From Halorhabdus sp. BNX81 (lineage in GTDB: Archaea; Halobacteriota; Halobacteria; Halobacteriales; Haloarculaceae): 64,000 nt of DNA. The DNA lies in the NCBI RefSeq assembly GCF_029229925.1, contig NZ_CP107254.1, forward strand, positions 1-64,000, in the 5' to 3' direction. The translations under genes and the position numbers were made by a program. Below the pieces are notes generated by a model. The model made no database searches. It was not told the origin of the DNA and worked only from the letters and a program-made list of their open reading frames with translations. Below, piece after piece: positions 45,583 to 55,200 of this stretch (positions are counted from its first letter, which is position 1; every line of letters begins with the position of its first letter).

Positions 45583-48500
45583 ATGAAGCGGACTTGCCAT
45601 TGGATCCTCGTCGTCCTCGTCACTCTTTCACTCGTCACAACGCCGGTGATCGGCGCGCTCAATGCTAACGGACCGAACGCGGCCGATGTATCGTCTCCTG
45701 CCGACTATCGGGCCCCCGGCGGCCCCACTGGCACACAGTCGGATGCGAGTGAGTCACCGGAAACACAGGTAGCCACGAACGGCTTTTTCGAGCGAGCAGC
45801 GACGGCCTTGTACAACGGGTTGTTCGACCAAAATACGACACAGGTTGTTCACGGTGACGCTGGCGTTCGCGTGTCGTTTCCGGCGTCCGATTTTGACAGC
45901 GCGAACGTCACAATTACGTCCTACCCGGCCGACGGCGATCACTCTCTCCCCAGTGTCAGTCCGACCGTCCGGATCTCGACCCCGTACCGACTGGCCGGTA
46001 ATCCGACGGTTTCGCTGCCGGTGTCCGATTCAGTGAACAGATCCGACTTCGATCACCTGGCGATCTATCGCTGGGATGCGAACGGGATGGCCCGCGGCTG
46101 GCACCCCGTCGAAACAGCGATCGACGGTCAGAACCGCCGTGCGAACGCGACCGTCTCCTCGCTCGGCCATTTCACCGTTCTGAACCAGACGGTCTGGAAC
46201 GAATCTACCCGGGTTCGGCGACCTGACACGATCGCTCCCGAGGACCCAGCGGGAATCTACGTCGGCACCGAAAACGGCACAGTCCGGAAAGTAACGACCG
46301 ATAGCGGAGAGACGGTCTGGGCCCGATCGGTCGCCGGCGATGGCGAGACGACGATTGCGACCGATCCGGACGGGGCAATCTACGCTGCAACCAACGATAC
46401 TGCGCTGGTCTCACAGTTCGACTGGGTGGATGGCTCCCGGAGCGGGCAGGTCGACTTCCAGCGGAAGGTTCACGCCCTCACGACCGAACTCCCCGGCAGC
46501 GTCATCGCAGCGGCAACCGGGGACCGCGGGGGCAACATCACCCTGGCCGATCTCGAAGACGGCTATCGGCCCTGGACGCTGATCCACTTCAGCAAGCACG
46601 CGTCCGATTATAACCTCGATGCCGTCACGGAGGGTGCTGGTGGTGGGCTCTATGCGGGACTCTATTTCGAAAGCCGACGCGAACCGACGCGACTGGTGCG
46701 GCTGAACAGGACGGTACTCGACGAGCCAACCCAGGACGAGAAAAACGACAGCCGATTCACCCGCTGGGAGACGACGCTTACACCACGCTACATCAACGCC
46801 CTCCAGCAGCGAGGCGACCGACTTTTCGTCGCCACTTCGACCGGCGTTCGCAGCGTCGACACCGAGACCGGTTCGACGCAGTGGTCGACGCCGATCGACG
46901 GGGGCGTCTCCAGCATCGCCGTCGGCCCGAACGGCACGGTGTATGCGACCAACACGACCGGTGCGGACACACCACCGATCTTACTCCAACTCGATCCTAC
47001 GACGGGATCGATCGACGCTCGACGGACACTTCCGCTGCACGCGCAAGCGACGATTAGCGATCTGACGGTCGGGGCCAACGGAACGGTCTACGTAGGATCG
47101 GAAACCGGTGCCGTGTACGATCCAAACGGGGCACAGAACAGTACCGCCGGTGGGGCCGACACCGTGGAGTCGATCTCGCCGGCGCAGGTCCGCGCTGGGG
47201 GCAGTGAGAATTCACATCCTCGCAGCGAGTTCCCCCAGTCAGAAGCGAACGATAGTATCGGGACAGCATCCACTCTCAACGATGCAGACAGTCAGGGTTC
47301 GCTCTCGATCCAGGCGACACAGACCCGCATTACGCCGGAGGAGGACCTGACACTGCAGTTCTCCGCAGACGCCGAAACGCCCGCGACGATCGAAATCACA
47401 ACGACGAGTGGACAGGTTCTGCTTCAGCAATCGGTGATGGCCACCACGCAGACCCAGCAACTCTCGGTTTCGGGGTTCTCGACCGGGGAATACGTCGCGA
47501 CGATCGAAGCCGACGGGAGCGCGTTGAACGACTCGACGGAGACGATCACGGTCGCTGATTCCGCAGCGACCGGTCCGACCGACATCTCGATACAAGCGGC
47601 CGATCGTAACATCACGACCGACGAGCAACTCGTCCTGCAATTCGCTGCCGACCAGCAGACGGCCGCGACGCTTCGTCTCAACACCACTGACGGCAGGACA
47701 CTTCTCAAGCGGTCCGTGACAGCGACGACACAGACAAGCCAGCTGTCCGTGCCGAATCTGAGTGCCGGGACGTACGTCGCGACGATCGAAGCGACATCGG
47801 CCAGTCTGAGCGATTCGACGGCACAAATTTCGGTTTCCAGTGCCGAGGACGGGGGCTCCACTGACCTCTCGGTGCAGGCCATCAACCGCTCCATTACGAC
47901 TGAGGAGGCGCTCGTGGTAGAATACGCCGCCAGTCAGCAGACTGAGGCGCGTCTCACCGTTCAAACGACCGACGGCCAGACGGTGCTTCAGCAGGCGGTG
48001 ACTGCCAGCGACCAGCCGACGCGCCTCTCGATCCAGGACGTGACCGCTGGCGAGTACGTGACTGTCCTCGAGGCAATCGACGGCGACGGCCGTGCCACGA
48101 CCGAGCCGATCACCGTCAGTCAGCCGGACGGTCCTGTGCCGACGGCGCTATCGCTTCGTGCGCTCCAGACGGACTTCACCACCGAGGAGAACCTGACAGT
48201 GGCGTTCAGCGCCGACGCGCCGACTGCAGGTCAGCTGCAGGTCGAAACCGGTCGCGGCCAGACGCTCGTGAATACGTCCGTGAGCGTGAGCGAACAGACC
48301 ACCAGGCTCACGATTCCAGGCCTGGGTGCCGGTGAGTACGTTGCGACGCTCACAACCCAGCAGGGCAACCTGACTGCCAGGACGGACCGGATCACCATCG
48401 AGGCGGCCAGCGATCCCACGCTGAACGTCAGCGCTCAGCCTAACGAGTTCACCCGGAGCGAACCACTCGTCTTGGAAATCGAAACCAACGCCCAGCGCAA

Positions 48501-51500
48501 CGTGACGGTCGACGTTCGCACCATGGATGGCGAGTCCGTCCACAACGCGACGGTGTCACATCCGGGTGGTGCGTTGACGTTCCGGCTGGCGAGTATCCCG
48601 GTGGGGACCTACGACGTAGTCGCCCATGCCAAGGACACCAATCTGACGGCACGGACTGATCCGGTTACGATCCAGGTGGTCAATCCGCAGGTCTCGGTAC
48701 AGCCCTCGACCGCCCGGATCGGCGAGGCGATTTCGCTCACCGCGATGACCAACGAGTCCGGACGGACAGGATCGATCGCGGAGACACAGTGGGAATTCGG
48801 TGACGGCACTACCGAGACCGCGGCTGGGGCGGACGTGTCTCACGCCTACGCCGAACCGGGCGAATACGAGGTCAGCGTGACGATCGTCGATTCCTTCGGC
48901 GATGGCGAGGAGTATACGGTCACTGAGCGTGTGTTGGTTGGGAACGATTCCGACTTCACTGAGCCGAAAGGGACGGTTACGGCGATTTCGCCCAATGGGA
49001 CACTCAGGTGGCAACACGAGACCGATGCCGGTGTCACTGGGCTCGCGGAGACCACCGGCGTCGCGCCGGCGACCAACCCCGAGGGGGAGACGACGCCGAT
49101 CTGGTCGATCGACGTGCCGGCGGACAACCGAACTGAGATCGCCGCCGCAGTTCGCGTATCCGGAGCCGAAAACGCATCCGGGACGCTTCATGCATACAAC
49201 GACGACCGAACCCGTCGGGTGCCGTTCAATCAAAGCACCTGGACGACCGTGCGACTCCCCGTGACGGAATTCGCCGGCGAGGAACTCACGCTGAGCGTCC
49301 GTGGTTCGGGGGACGCCCAAGCGGAACTGACGGCCGTTCGCCTGCTCAGACACGACGACGGGGATAGGCTACCCAACTACATCGAGCGAGCATCGTTCGC
49401 ACTGCCGATCGGTCAGGGGACGGAATTCTCGCTGGACCCAACAAGGAACGATACTGACGGCGACGGCGTCCCCGATCACCGGGAGGTCTATTTCCTGCCG
49501 GCGAACGGCTCGGCCCTCGGCCAGTCGATGGAGATCGTCCGGGCGGTCAGCGACCCGACGAGCGTCGACACGGACGACGACGGGCTCACCGACATCGAGG
49601 AGCGGCGCTATCCGTGGACCAATCCCATTCTGTCCGACACCGATTGGGATGCCGTCTCAGATCCGAACGAGGACATCGATGACGACGGGCTCTCGATCGC
49701 TGCGGAAATCGAGAACGGAACCTCCCCGATGATGGCCGATACCGACCAGGACGGGCTCTCTGATCGCGAAGAAATTGTCACCCACGGGAGCGATCCCACT
49801 GACGCTGATACCGATAGTGACGGCCTCTCGGACGCGGACGAACTCGACCTGCCGACGGAGTTTGACAACCCTGACACGGACGACGACGGAACCCTGGACG
49901 GCAACGAGACGTTCTCGACGACGGCCGCAAACGAGCGCCTGGATGTCGCGGTCGAGCTAACTGGTCAGGGAAACCTCGCGAAGGGGGTAACCATCGAGAA
50001 TCAGACGGCCAACTTCGCACAGGGCGATCGGATCGGGAACATGAGCGTCTCCGATATCGTCGAAATTGAGTCCGCCCGGGAGTTCGAGTCGGCGAACGTC
50101 ACGTTCTCGTACAACGACTCGCTCGGGCCGGCCGAAAACGAGTCGGACCTCATGGTGGTCACGTACGATCCCGAAAAGCAACTGTACGTTCCGTTGAACT
50201 CGACGCTCGATCCCGAGAACAACACCATCAGCGCCGAAACCGAACACTTCTCGACGTTCGCCGTCTTCTCCATTTCCAACTGGGTCGCGGACGTCACCGC
50301 ACACGAAGTACCGGAACGCGGTGACGCCGGCGCTGCCCAGCCGGTGGACGTCATGTTCATCATCGACTCCTCGGGATCGATGGGTAGAAACGACCCCAAC
50401 AACTTCCGCAAGCAGGCCGCAACCGAGTTCGTCGGCGGACTTATCGAGGGGGACCGCGCCGGTGTTGTGGATTTCGATCACAATGCAGAGGTTGCCCAGG
50501 GACTCACGACGAACTTCAGCACGGTCAACTCGAGCATTCGGAGCCTTGACGCCCTTGGTGGCACGACCATCGGGAACGGCATTTCCCAGGCGAACCAGCA
50601 CTTCGCCTCAGCGGGCAATGACTCACGGGCCCAAGTCGCGATCCTTCTGACGGACGGTCGGGGATCAGGCGGTCGATCCGAGGCTCAAACGGCCGCCGAC
50701 CGGAACATCACCCTCCATACGATCGGATTTGGCGGCGCTAACGGAAACAAACTCTCCGATATCGCAGACATAACCAATGGAACGTACCACTACGTGGATA
50801 GCGCCGCGGATCTGCCGAACGTCTTCTCGCGTGTCGCCGGTGAACTCCCGACGGACACTGACGGCGATGGCCTGCCGGACGTGGCCGAGACGGAGGGGAT
50901 TCCGATCGGCCACGCCCACGGCGAGTATCAAACGGTCGAGACCAATCCGACCAAACCGGATACGGACGATGATGGGGTCGGAGACGGGACGGAAGTCGGC
51001 TCTCTCATCTCGGAGAACGTGACGGTCTCTACCGTCCCTGCGGGCGGAGGACACGTCAGTTATGGAACGACGAAAGAGGTTCACGTCGAATATCGGAAAC
51101 TTAACAGTGATCCGACAAAGGCCGATACAGACGGCGACGGGTTGACGGACTTCGAAGAGCGCGAGGGATGGAAAATCCACGTTACCGATTCCAGAGAGCA
51201 AACGATTCAACTCTTTGAAACCCTCTCAGATGTCGATAGTGGTTCGGAACTCACGAACCTCGAGGATTATTACAGGATTGAGAACGTTTCGTCGGATCCG
51301 CTCGTCAAAGACACGAGCAATAATGGGCTGACAGATCTGGAAGAACGACGGCTAGGCACTGATCCGCGATCGACGGACACAACCGGTGACGGAATCGAAG
51401 ATCACCGGGCAGTCGGAGTCAGTGCAGATCCGACACTATACGACGCGAGACCACCGGAAATCGAAGTTCCGTATTCGTGGTGGAACAAACCGGCCTTTAG

Positions 51501-53082
51501 TTTCGACACCCATTACGATCTTCAGTTCAGGGCCGAAGACCCGGCAGGCCTGGGGACTGGCAGAGTGTTGCTTGCTGGGGAAGAACAGAAACGTCACTCC
51601 CTCGAGGGACAGAGCGATTATGCTAACAGCGAGTTCACGACTGGCTTCTTCGATACGGTCACTGACACCTACTCAGGAACGTCGGTTACGGTTGCCGTTT
51701 CGGACGTGAACGGAAACACCGGCCGCTCGCTTGCCATTCAACGACACGATATCTTCGGCGAAGTCGCCTCAAAACTCGCCGAGGAGGGCGTTATCGGTCG
51801 AGAGCAGATTAAATCTCTCGGCACGCTATCCGGCTTCTCGACAGGCGCTGTCGAGACTGCCGAGATGATAAGAGGGTTCCTCAGTGATCCGGTCGGCTAC
51901 GTCAGTGCGATCGGCGATGTCATCGCCCAACTCGACAATCTGGACGAGATCATCCGACAACTTCCAGCGTCGATCGACGCCCAGCAGGATCGGAACAATC
52001 CCTACAAAGACGGTACTGGTGCCTACGCAGCGTATCGAATGGGCTGGTACGAGGGCTACATCGGGTACATGGTGCTGGAATCGGCCCTCCCTGCCGGCGA
52101 ACTTGGAAGAGCCGCCAAGAGCTCTAATACGCTCCAGAAAACGGTCAAGACGCTCGATAAGACGGGGCATCTTCGGACGGCCGCCAAGTACACGGCGAAA
52201 GCTGCCGACACGGCGTATGCTCCGGTTCGGTATACGAGCAACCAGTTGTCACGAGGGCTGGCAGCGTCGAAAGGACTGGCGTCAGATGGTGCCCATCGAT
52301 TGCTTGCCGGAGCCAAGACGGCCGGCCAGAAAATCAGGCAAGCCCAGCTCGTCGAGATGCTTGATCGGAAACAGCTACAGCGACTCTCACCGGACGAACA
52401 GCGAGCGGTCGGATCGATTCTCGCCGAAGGCGGTGAGAGTGCTGGCCGAGCGATGGCTGAGGGTGGTCCGGGTCCATTCGTGCGGTTACACAGAATCGGT
52501 GACGACATCGACGGGGTCAACTCGGAGGACCTAGCGGATGCTTTTGGACACGCCTCCAACCAGGGCGTTGACATGAGCCGAATCGAACGGCTGGTTGATG
52601 ACCTCGATACGTTGCAGCGCGCCGACGTGGATGGGCTGGACGGCCTTGCGACACGACTCTCGACAGAGGGAACGATTGATAATTTCAAGAACCTCGCCTA
52701 CGAAGCGGATGTCGCTGCGACACTCCAGCGGCAAGGTGACGACGTGTTGGAAGTGGGTAAAGACGTGAAGACGGCTGACGGTTCAACGGAGATAGATGTC
52801 CAGATGAAAAGTGGATCGACCATCGAAGTCAAGAACGGAGATTTGACAACGGATTACAAGACTCAACTCGAAAGACAGCTCAAATATCGTGGGGAGAATA
52901 GCCTCTCCGGGAACCACTACGTCAAAGTCAGCGGCGAAATCACTGATGAGATGGAATCATTCATAAATAGCAATAACATCAGAGTATTTGAAGGTAATGC
53001 ACTTGGCGGAACAATTAGGACCGATTTGATAACCAGTCACGCGATTCAATTGACGGAATCAATCAGAAATACTCTTGCCTGA
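45583..53082 (+). CDS. Giant secreted modular protein with C-terminal nuclease-like tip
   Basis: A 2,499-residue protein; not a named family as a whole. A Sec signal peptide (1-24, ILVVLVTLSLVTTPVIGA) precedes an N-terminal beta domain. A PQQ-like propeller spans about 220-510, five ~94-residue beta repeats 574-1035, and a PKD domain about 1036-1120 (WEFGDGTTET). TSP3-like calcium repeats (DTDGDGVPD, DTDDDGLTD) lie at 1285-1443. A vWA domain with MIDAS DSSGS (1595-1599) covers 1587-1756, more TSP3 repeats 1757-1946, and an Ig-like domain 1960-2060. A helical segment follows at 2060-2365. The last ~125 residues show E2374 in YEADV, D2405 in EIDV and E2415-V-K2417, the order of a PD-(D/E)XK nuclease. 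This is the layout of a polymorphic toxin: exported stalk plus swappable nuclease tip. G+C content drops in the tip. Toxin function is inferred; the domains are seen. Confidence 0.85.
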   Translation: MKRTCHWILVVLVTLSLVTTPVIGALNANGPNAADVSSPADYRAPGGPTGTQSDASESPETQVATNGFFERAATALYNGLFDQNTTQVVHGDAGVRVSFPASDFDSANVTITSYPADGDHSLPSVSPTVRISTPYRLAGNPTVSLPVSDSVNRSDFDHLAIYRWDANGMARGWHPVETAIDGQNRRANATVSSLGHFTVLNQTVWNESTRVRRPDTIAPEDPAGIYVGTENGTVRKVTTDSGETVWARSVAGDGETTIATDPDGAIYAATNDTALVSQFDWVDGSRSGQVDFQRKVHALTTELPGSVIAAATGDRGGNITLADLEDGYRPWTLIHFSKHASDYNLDAVTEGAGGGLYAGLYFESRREPTRLVRLNRTVLDEPTQDEKNDSRFTRWETTLTPRYINALQQRGDRLFVATSTGVRSVDTETGSTQWSTPIDGGVSSIAVGPNGTVYATNTTGADTPPILLQLDPTTGSIDARRTLPLHAQATISDLTVGANGTVYVGSETGAVYDPNGAQNSTAGGADTVESISPAQVRAGGSENSHPRSEFPQSEANDSIGTASTLNDADSQGSLSIQATQTRITPEEDLTLQFSADAETPATIEITTTSGQVLLQQSVMATTQTQQLSVSGFSTGEYVATIEADGSALNDSTETITVADSAATGPTDISIQAADRNITTDEQLVLQFAADQQTAATLRLNTTDGRTLLKRSVTATTQTSQLSVPNLSAGTYVATIEATSASLSDSTAQISVSSAEDGGSTDLSVQAINRSITTEEALVVEYAASQQTEARLTVQTTDGQTVLQQAVTASDQPTRLSIQDVTAGEYVTVLEAIDGDGRATTEPITVSQPDGPVPTALSLRALQTDFTTEENLTVAFSADAPTAGQLQVETGRGQTLVNTSVSVSEQTTRLTIPGLGAGEYVATLTTQQGNLTARTDRITIEAASDPTLNVSAQPNEFTRSEPLVLEIETNAQRNVTVDVRTMDGESVHNATVSHPGGALTFRLASIPVGTYDVVAHAKDTNLTARTDPVTIQVVNPQVSVQPSTARIGEAISLTAMTNESGRTGSIAETQWEFGDGTTETAAGADVSHAYAEPGEYEVSVTIVDSFGDGEEYTVTERVLVGNDSDFTEPKGTVTAISPNGTLRWQHETDAGVTGLAETTGVAPATNPEGETTPIWSIDVPADNRTEIAAAVRVSGAENASGTLHAYNDDRTRRVPFNQSTWTTVRLPVTEFAGEELTLSVRGSGDAQAELTAVRLLRHDDGDRLPNYIERASFALPIGQGTEFSLDPTRNDTDGDGVPDHREVYFLPANGSALGQSMEIVRAVSDPTSVDTDDDGLTDIEERRYPWTNPILSDTDWDAVSDPNEDIDDDGLSIAAEIENGTSPMMADTDQDGLSDREEIVTHGSDPTDADTDSDGLSDADELDLPTEFDNPDTDDDGTLDGNETFSTTAANERLDVAVELTGQGNLAKGVTIENQTANFAQGDRIGNMSVSDIVEIESAREFESANVTFSYNDSLGPAENESDLMVVTYDPEKQLYVPLNSTLDPENNTISAETEHFSTFAVFSISNWVADVTAHEVPERGDAGAAQPVDVMFIIDSSGSMGRNDPNNFRKQAATEFVGGLIEGDRAGVVDFDHNAEVAQGLTTNFSTVNSSIRSLDALGGTTIGNGISQANQHFASAGNDSRAQVAILLTDGRGSGGRSEAQTAADRNITLHTIGFGGANGNKLSDIADITNGTYHYVDSAADLPNVFSRVAGELPTDTDGDGLPDVAETEGIPIGHAHGEYQTVETNPTKPDTDDDGVGDGTEVGSLISENVTVSTVPAGGGHVSYGTTKEVHVEYRKLNSDPTKADTDGDGLTDFEEREGWKIHVTDSREQTIQLFETLSDVDSGSELTNLEDYYRIENVSSDPLVKDTSNNGLTDLEERRLGTDPRSTDTTGDGIEDHRAVGVSADPTLYDARPPEIEVPYSWWNKPAFSFDTHYDLQFRAEDPAGLGTGRVLLAGEEQKRHSLEGQSDYANSEFTTGFFDTVTDTYSGTSVTVAVSDVNGNTGRSLAIQRHDIFGEVASKLAEEGVIGREQIKSLGTLSGFSTGAVETAEMIRGFLSDPVGYVSAIGDVIAQLDNLDEIIRQLPASIDAQQDRNNPYKDGTGAYAAYRMGWYEGYIGYMVLESALPAGELGRAAKSSNTLQKTVKTLDKTGHLRTAAKYTAKAADTAYAPVRYTSNQLSRGLAASKGLASDGAHRLLAGAKTAGQKIRQAQLVEMLDRKQLQRLSPDEQRAVGSILAEGGESAGRAMAEGGPGPFVRLHRIGDDIDGVNSEDLADAFGHASNQGVDMSRIERLVDDLDTLQRADVDGLDGLATRLSTEGTIDNFKNLAYEADVAATLQRQGDDVLEVGKDVKTADGSTEIDVQMKSGSTIEVKNGDLTTDYKTQLERQLKYRGENSLSGNHYVKVSGEITDEMESFINSNNIRVFEGNALGGTIRTDLITSHAIQLTESIRNTLA
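47302..48687 (+). repeat. Five tandem ~94-codon repeats inside the giant gene
   Basis: Units begin at 47302, 47584, 47866, 48148 and 48421 (residues 574, 668, 762, 856, 947), that is 282, 282, 282 and 273 bases apart. Each opens with a pattern like LSIQA-x6-TxEExL and carries L-x-T-x-DGQTLL and LSAGEYVATIEA-like segments. They are diverged copies of one Ig/FN3-like beta domain, an extracellular stalk by appearance. Confidence 0.8.
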
Positions 53083-53127
53083 GGATATCTACATAGAGAA
53101 CTTACAAAAACACGACCAATTTAAATA

Positions 53128-53835
53128 ATGCCAGTTATTGACCCAGATCTATATAAATTCATCATTCCCTATTCAGATAGAGTTCCAGCAGAAGCTATTC
53201 GTGAAGCGCTTGAGTGTGGATTTGATGGCATCTGGTCAACTTCTTTCGATGGAGGAATAGACGAGTGTTCGTATCACGACAAAATATCCGATCCACAGCG
53301 GTATCCAACTGAACGTGCTCTCGATAAATTCATTTCAAGCTCCGATGGGTACTTGAATATCTATACCGAACACACTGATTTCCTTCTCAGAAATAGATCA
53401 TTTTACGATTGGGGTCTGCCAGAGATTGAAGGTATCGGGCTTTTTTGGTATCGAGTCCATTTTCGAGATGTCCTGTCCCCGGACGAAGATGGGACAGCCG
53501 TCCTGAATGAGGTCATTGAGTCGGTCACGCACGTCTACAAACACTTTCCATCACCGTTCGCGTTCTCGCAACTCCCGTATCAACACGAACACGAGACGAC
53601 AGTGACAAAACAGCACCTCGAGAAACCAGAACTCCCGGATGTTTATTGGCTGATGATACTCTCACCGCCGATTTGCGAGGATATCGGGCGAGAGCGCTTG
53701 CAATCCGCACCCGTTTGGCGTGTTGATACGCTCTCTGATGGAAGTATGCGCCTCGTCGCATCCGGTGACGGACTCAAATACCGTCCTGAAGACAAGCAAG
53801 AGCTCCGTGACCATCTCGGTATTCCGCGTGACTGA
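53128..53835 (+). CDS. Candidate immunity protein for the nuclease tip
   Basis: A soluble 235-residue protein of no family I recognise, visibly less G+C-rich than the chromosome. It begins 45 bases after the giant gene, in the same direction. Segments such as GFDGIWSTSFDGGIDECSYH and IEGIGLFWYRVHFRDVL suggest an alpha/beta globular protein; there is no signal peptide or membrane segment. In polymorphic-toxin loci the gene immediately after the toxin encodes a cytoplasmic inhibitor of its tip, and this gene has the right position, size and composition. A TATA-like CTTACAAAAAC about 28 bases before the ATG could let it be expressed on its own. Immunity is inferred from context only. Confidence 0.75.
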   Translation: MPVIDPDLYKFIIPYSDRVPAEAIREALECGFDGIWSTSFDGGIDECSYHDKISDPQRYPTERALDKFISSSDGYLNIYTEHTDFLLRNRSFYDWGLPEIEGIGLFWYRVHFRDVLSPDEDGTAVLNEVIESVTHVYKHFPSPFAFSQLPYQHEHETTVTKQHLEKPELPDVYWLMILSPPICEDIGRERLQSAPVWRVDTLSDGSMRLVASGDGLKYRPEDKQELRDHLGIPRD

Positions 53836-53998
53836 CCACTCGACTGTCCTCGAAGCGACCGGTGACGACGCGGTTGAAGTGATGGCAAAGAGCGACGGGC
53901 CGGCCTGGAAGGTCATAGCCAACGATGGGGTGGACGACGAGTTCCGGACGAGTATCGCCCGCGCAGTTGACGACGACGCGATCGATCCGATCGGTTGA
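53828..53998 (+). CDS. Small ORF overlapping the candidate immunity gene
   Basis: A possible 56-residue acidic protein from a GTG that overlaps the preceding gene by eight bases (VTDHSTVLEATGDDAVEVMAK ... AVDDDAIDPIG, in part). G+C content and acidity return to haloarchaeal norms here, unlike the preceding gene. It may be an intact small gene translated by coupling, or the 3' remnant of an older gene. No family recognised. Confidence 0.4.
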   Translation: MTDHSTVLEATGDDAVEVMAKSDGPAWKVIANDGVDDEFRTSIARAVDDDAIDPIG

Positions 53999-54028
53999 CT
54001 CGGATCTACAGGAATATTTACCCTTCGC

Positions 54029-54952
54029 TTATAAGAATAGTGCCGGGATCGTCTGCCTGAAGATGTTCAGCGAGATCACGAACAGCAGCGCGATCACGAA
54101 CAAGTTGAACCGCCGCTCGTCGATCTCCAGCCGCCGGAGATAGGTCCCGACGAACAACCCGACGAGCGTCACGACGGCGATGACCGAGCCCAGCCACAGC
54201 CGGTAGGCCGTCATCAGGTCCGTGAACAGCGCCATCTGGAGGATCCGGACGGTGAAGATCGCACCCAGCACCATCGAGAGCCCACCGATGTAGCGCTCCG
54301 TGTCGCGCTCGAAGGTGTGGAAGTAGGCAGGCAGCAGCGGGCCGAGATTTGCCACCGCCAGCAGGAACCCTTCCAGCGCGCCGGCGACGCTCATCGCCAC
54401 GGGATGGTGTGCCTTCTCGACGGTCACGAATCCCTGGCCGAGCTGGAAGAGCACGTACCCGAAGACGATCACGCCGATCAGGAACGGCACGAGCGGGCCG
54501 GTCTCGACCGCATCGAGGACGGCCACCCCGACGACTGCACCGACGATTGCCAGCACGAGCAGGACCCACTCCTCGCGGATGAAGGTCATGCCAGTGTCAG
54601 TCTCGCCGACCTGGAACATGTTGAGCATCCACGGCGGGATCGCCAGGACGACGACAGCGAGCGTCGGGTCGATCACCGACGCGAAGATGGGCGTCGCGAT
54701 CAGCGCGTAGCCGAAGCCGATCATGCCCTTGATCGCGCCGGCGAGGATCGCGACGCCGACGAAGAGGGCCAGAATCTCCGCCGAGACGTCCGACTGCAGC
54801 CCGCTGGTCATCCCCTCGACGCCCGGGAAGAAGACGATCGACCCGGCGATGACCGACAGCGTCGCCAGCGCCATCGTCACCTCCCGGTACCGGAAGGCCC
54901 GGAGATGTTCGAGAAACGCTACCGGATCGACGTGCGACTCGTTCGTCCCCAT
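54029..54952 (-). CDS. TauE/SafE-family exporter
   Basis: A 307-residue membrane protein with about eight segments, of the TauE/SafE (DUF81) family that exports sulfite or other organosulfur anions. The two family repeats are visible as GAIKGMIGFGYALIATPIF and VAGALEGFLLAVANLGPLLPAYF. The N-terminal cytosolic segment (PVAFLEHLRAFRYREV) precedes the first helix. The substrate is unknown. It stands alone, convergent with the accessory block. Confidence 0.88.
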   Translation of the reverse strand: MGTNESHVDPVAFLEHLRAFRYREVTMALATLSVIAGSIVFFPGVEGMTSGLQSDVSAEILALFVGVAILAGAIKGMIGFGYALIATPIFASVIDPTLAVVVLAIPPWMLNMFQVGETDTGMTFIREEWVLLVLAIVGAVVGVAVLDAVETGPLVPFLIGVIVFGYVLFQLGQGFVTVEKAHHPVAMSVAGALEGFLLAVANLGPLLPAYFHTFERDTERYIGGLSMVLGAIFTVRILQMALFTDLMTAYRLWLGSVIAVVTLVGLFVGTYLRRLEIDERRFNLFVIALLFVISLNIFRQTIPALFL

Positions 54953-55200
54953 CGGTCAGTACTTCGGTTACTGCCCGCGGCCGGATGGGGCTTGAGACGA
55001 CGGAAAGGCCGACACCAGAGACCGGTCACCCGGATTTGCGGGAATCCGGGGTAATTGCCCCTATCAGGCCCGTATACAACTAATTGCTCGATCAACCCCG
55101 ATCATAGAAACAGGAGAAATATGCCGAAAACGGCCGGGGGTGGACGGCCCTGCCAGCCGGATGCGGGGGCGTTTTGGTGGTGGCCGTCGAAGTCCCCGGT

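Noticed and set aside
53128-53835. Naming the downstream gene as a specific known immunity family
   Set aside because: No recognised immunity-family motif is visible; the role is assigned from position and composition only.
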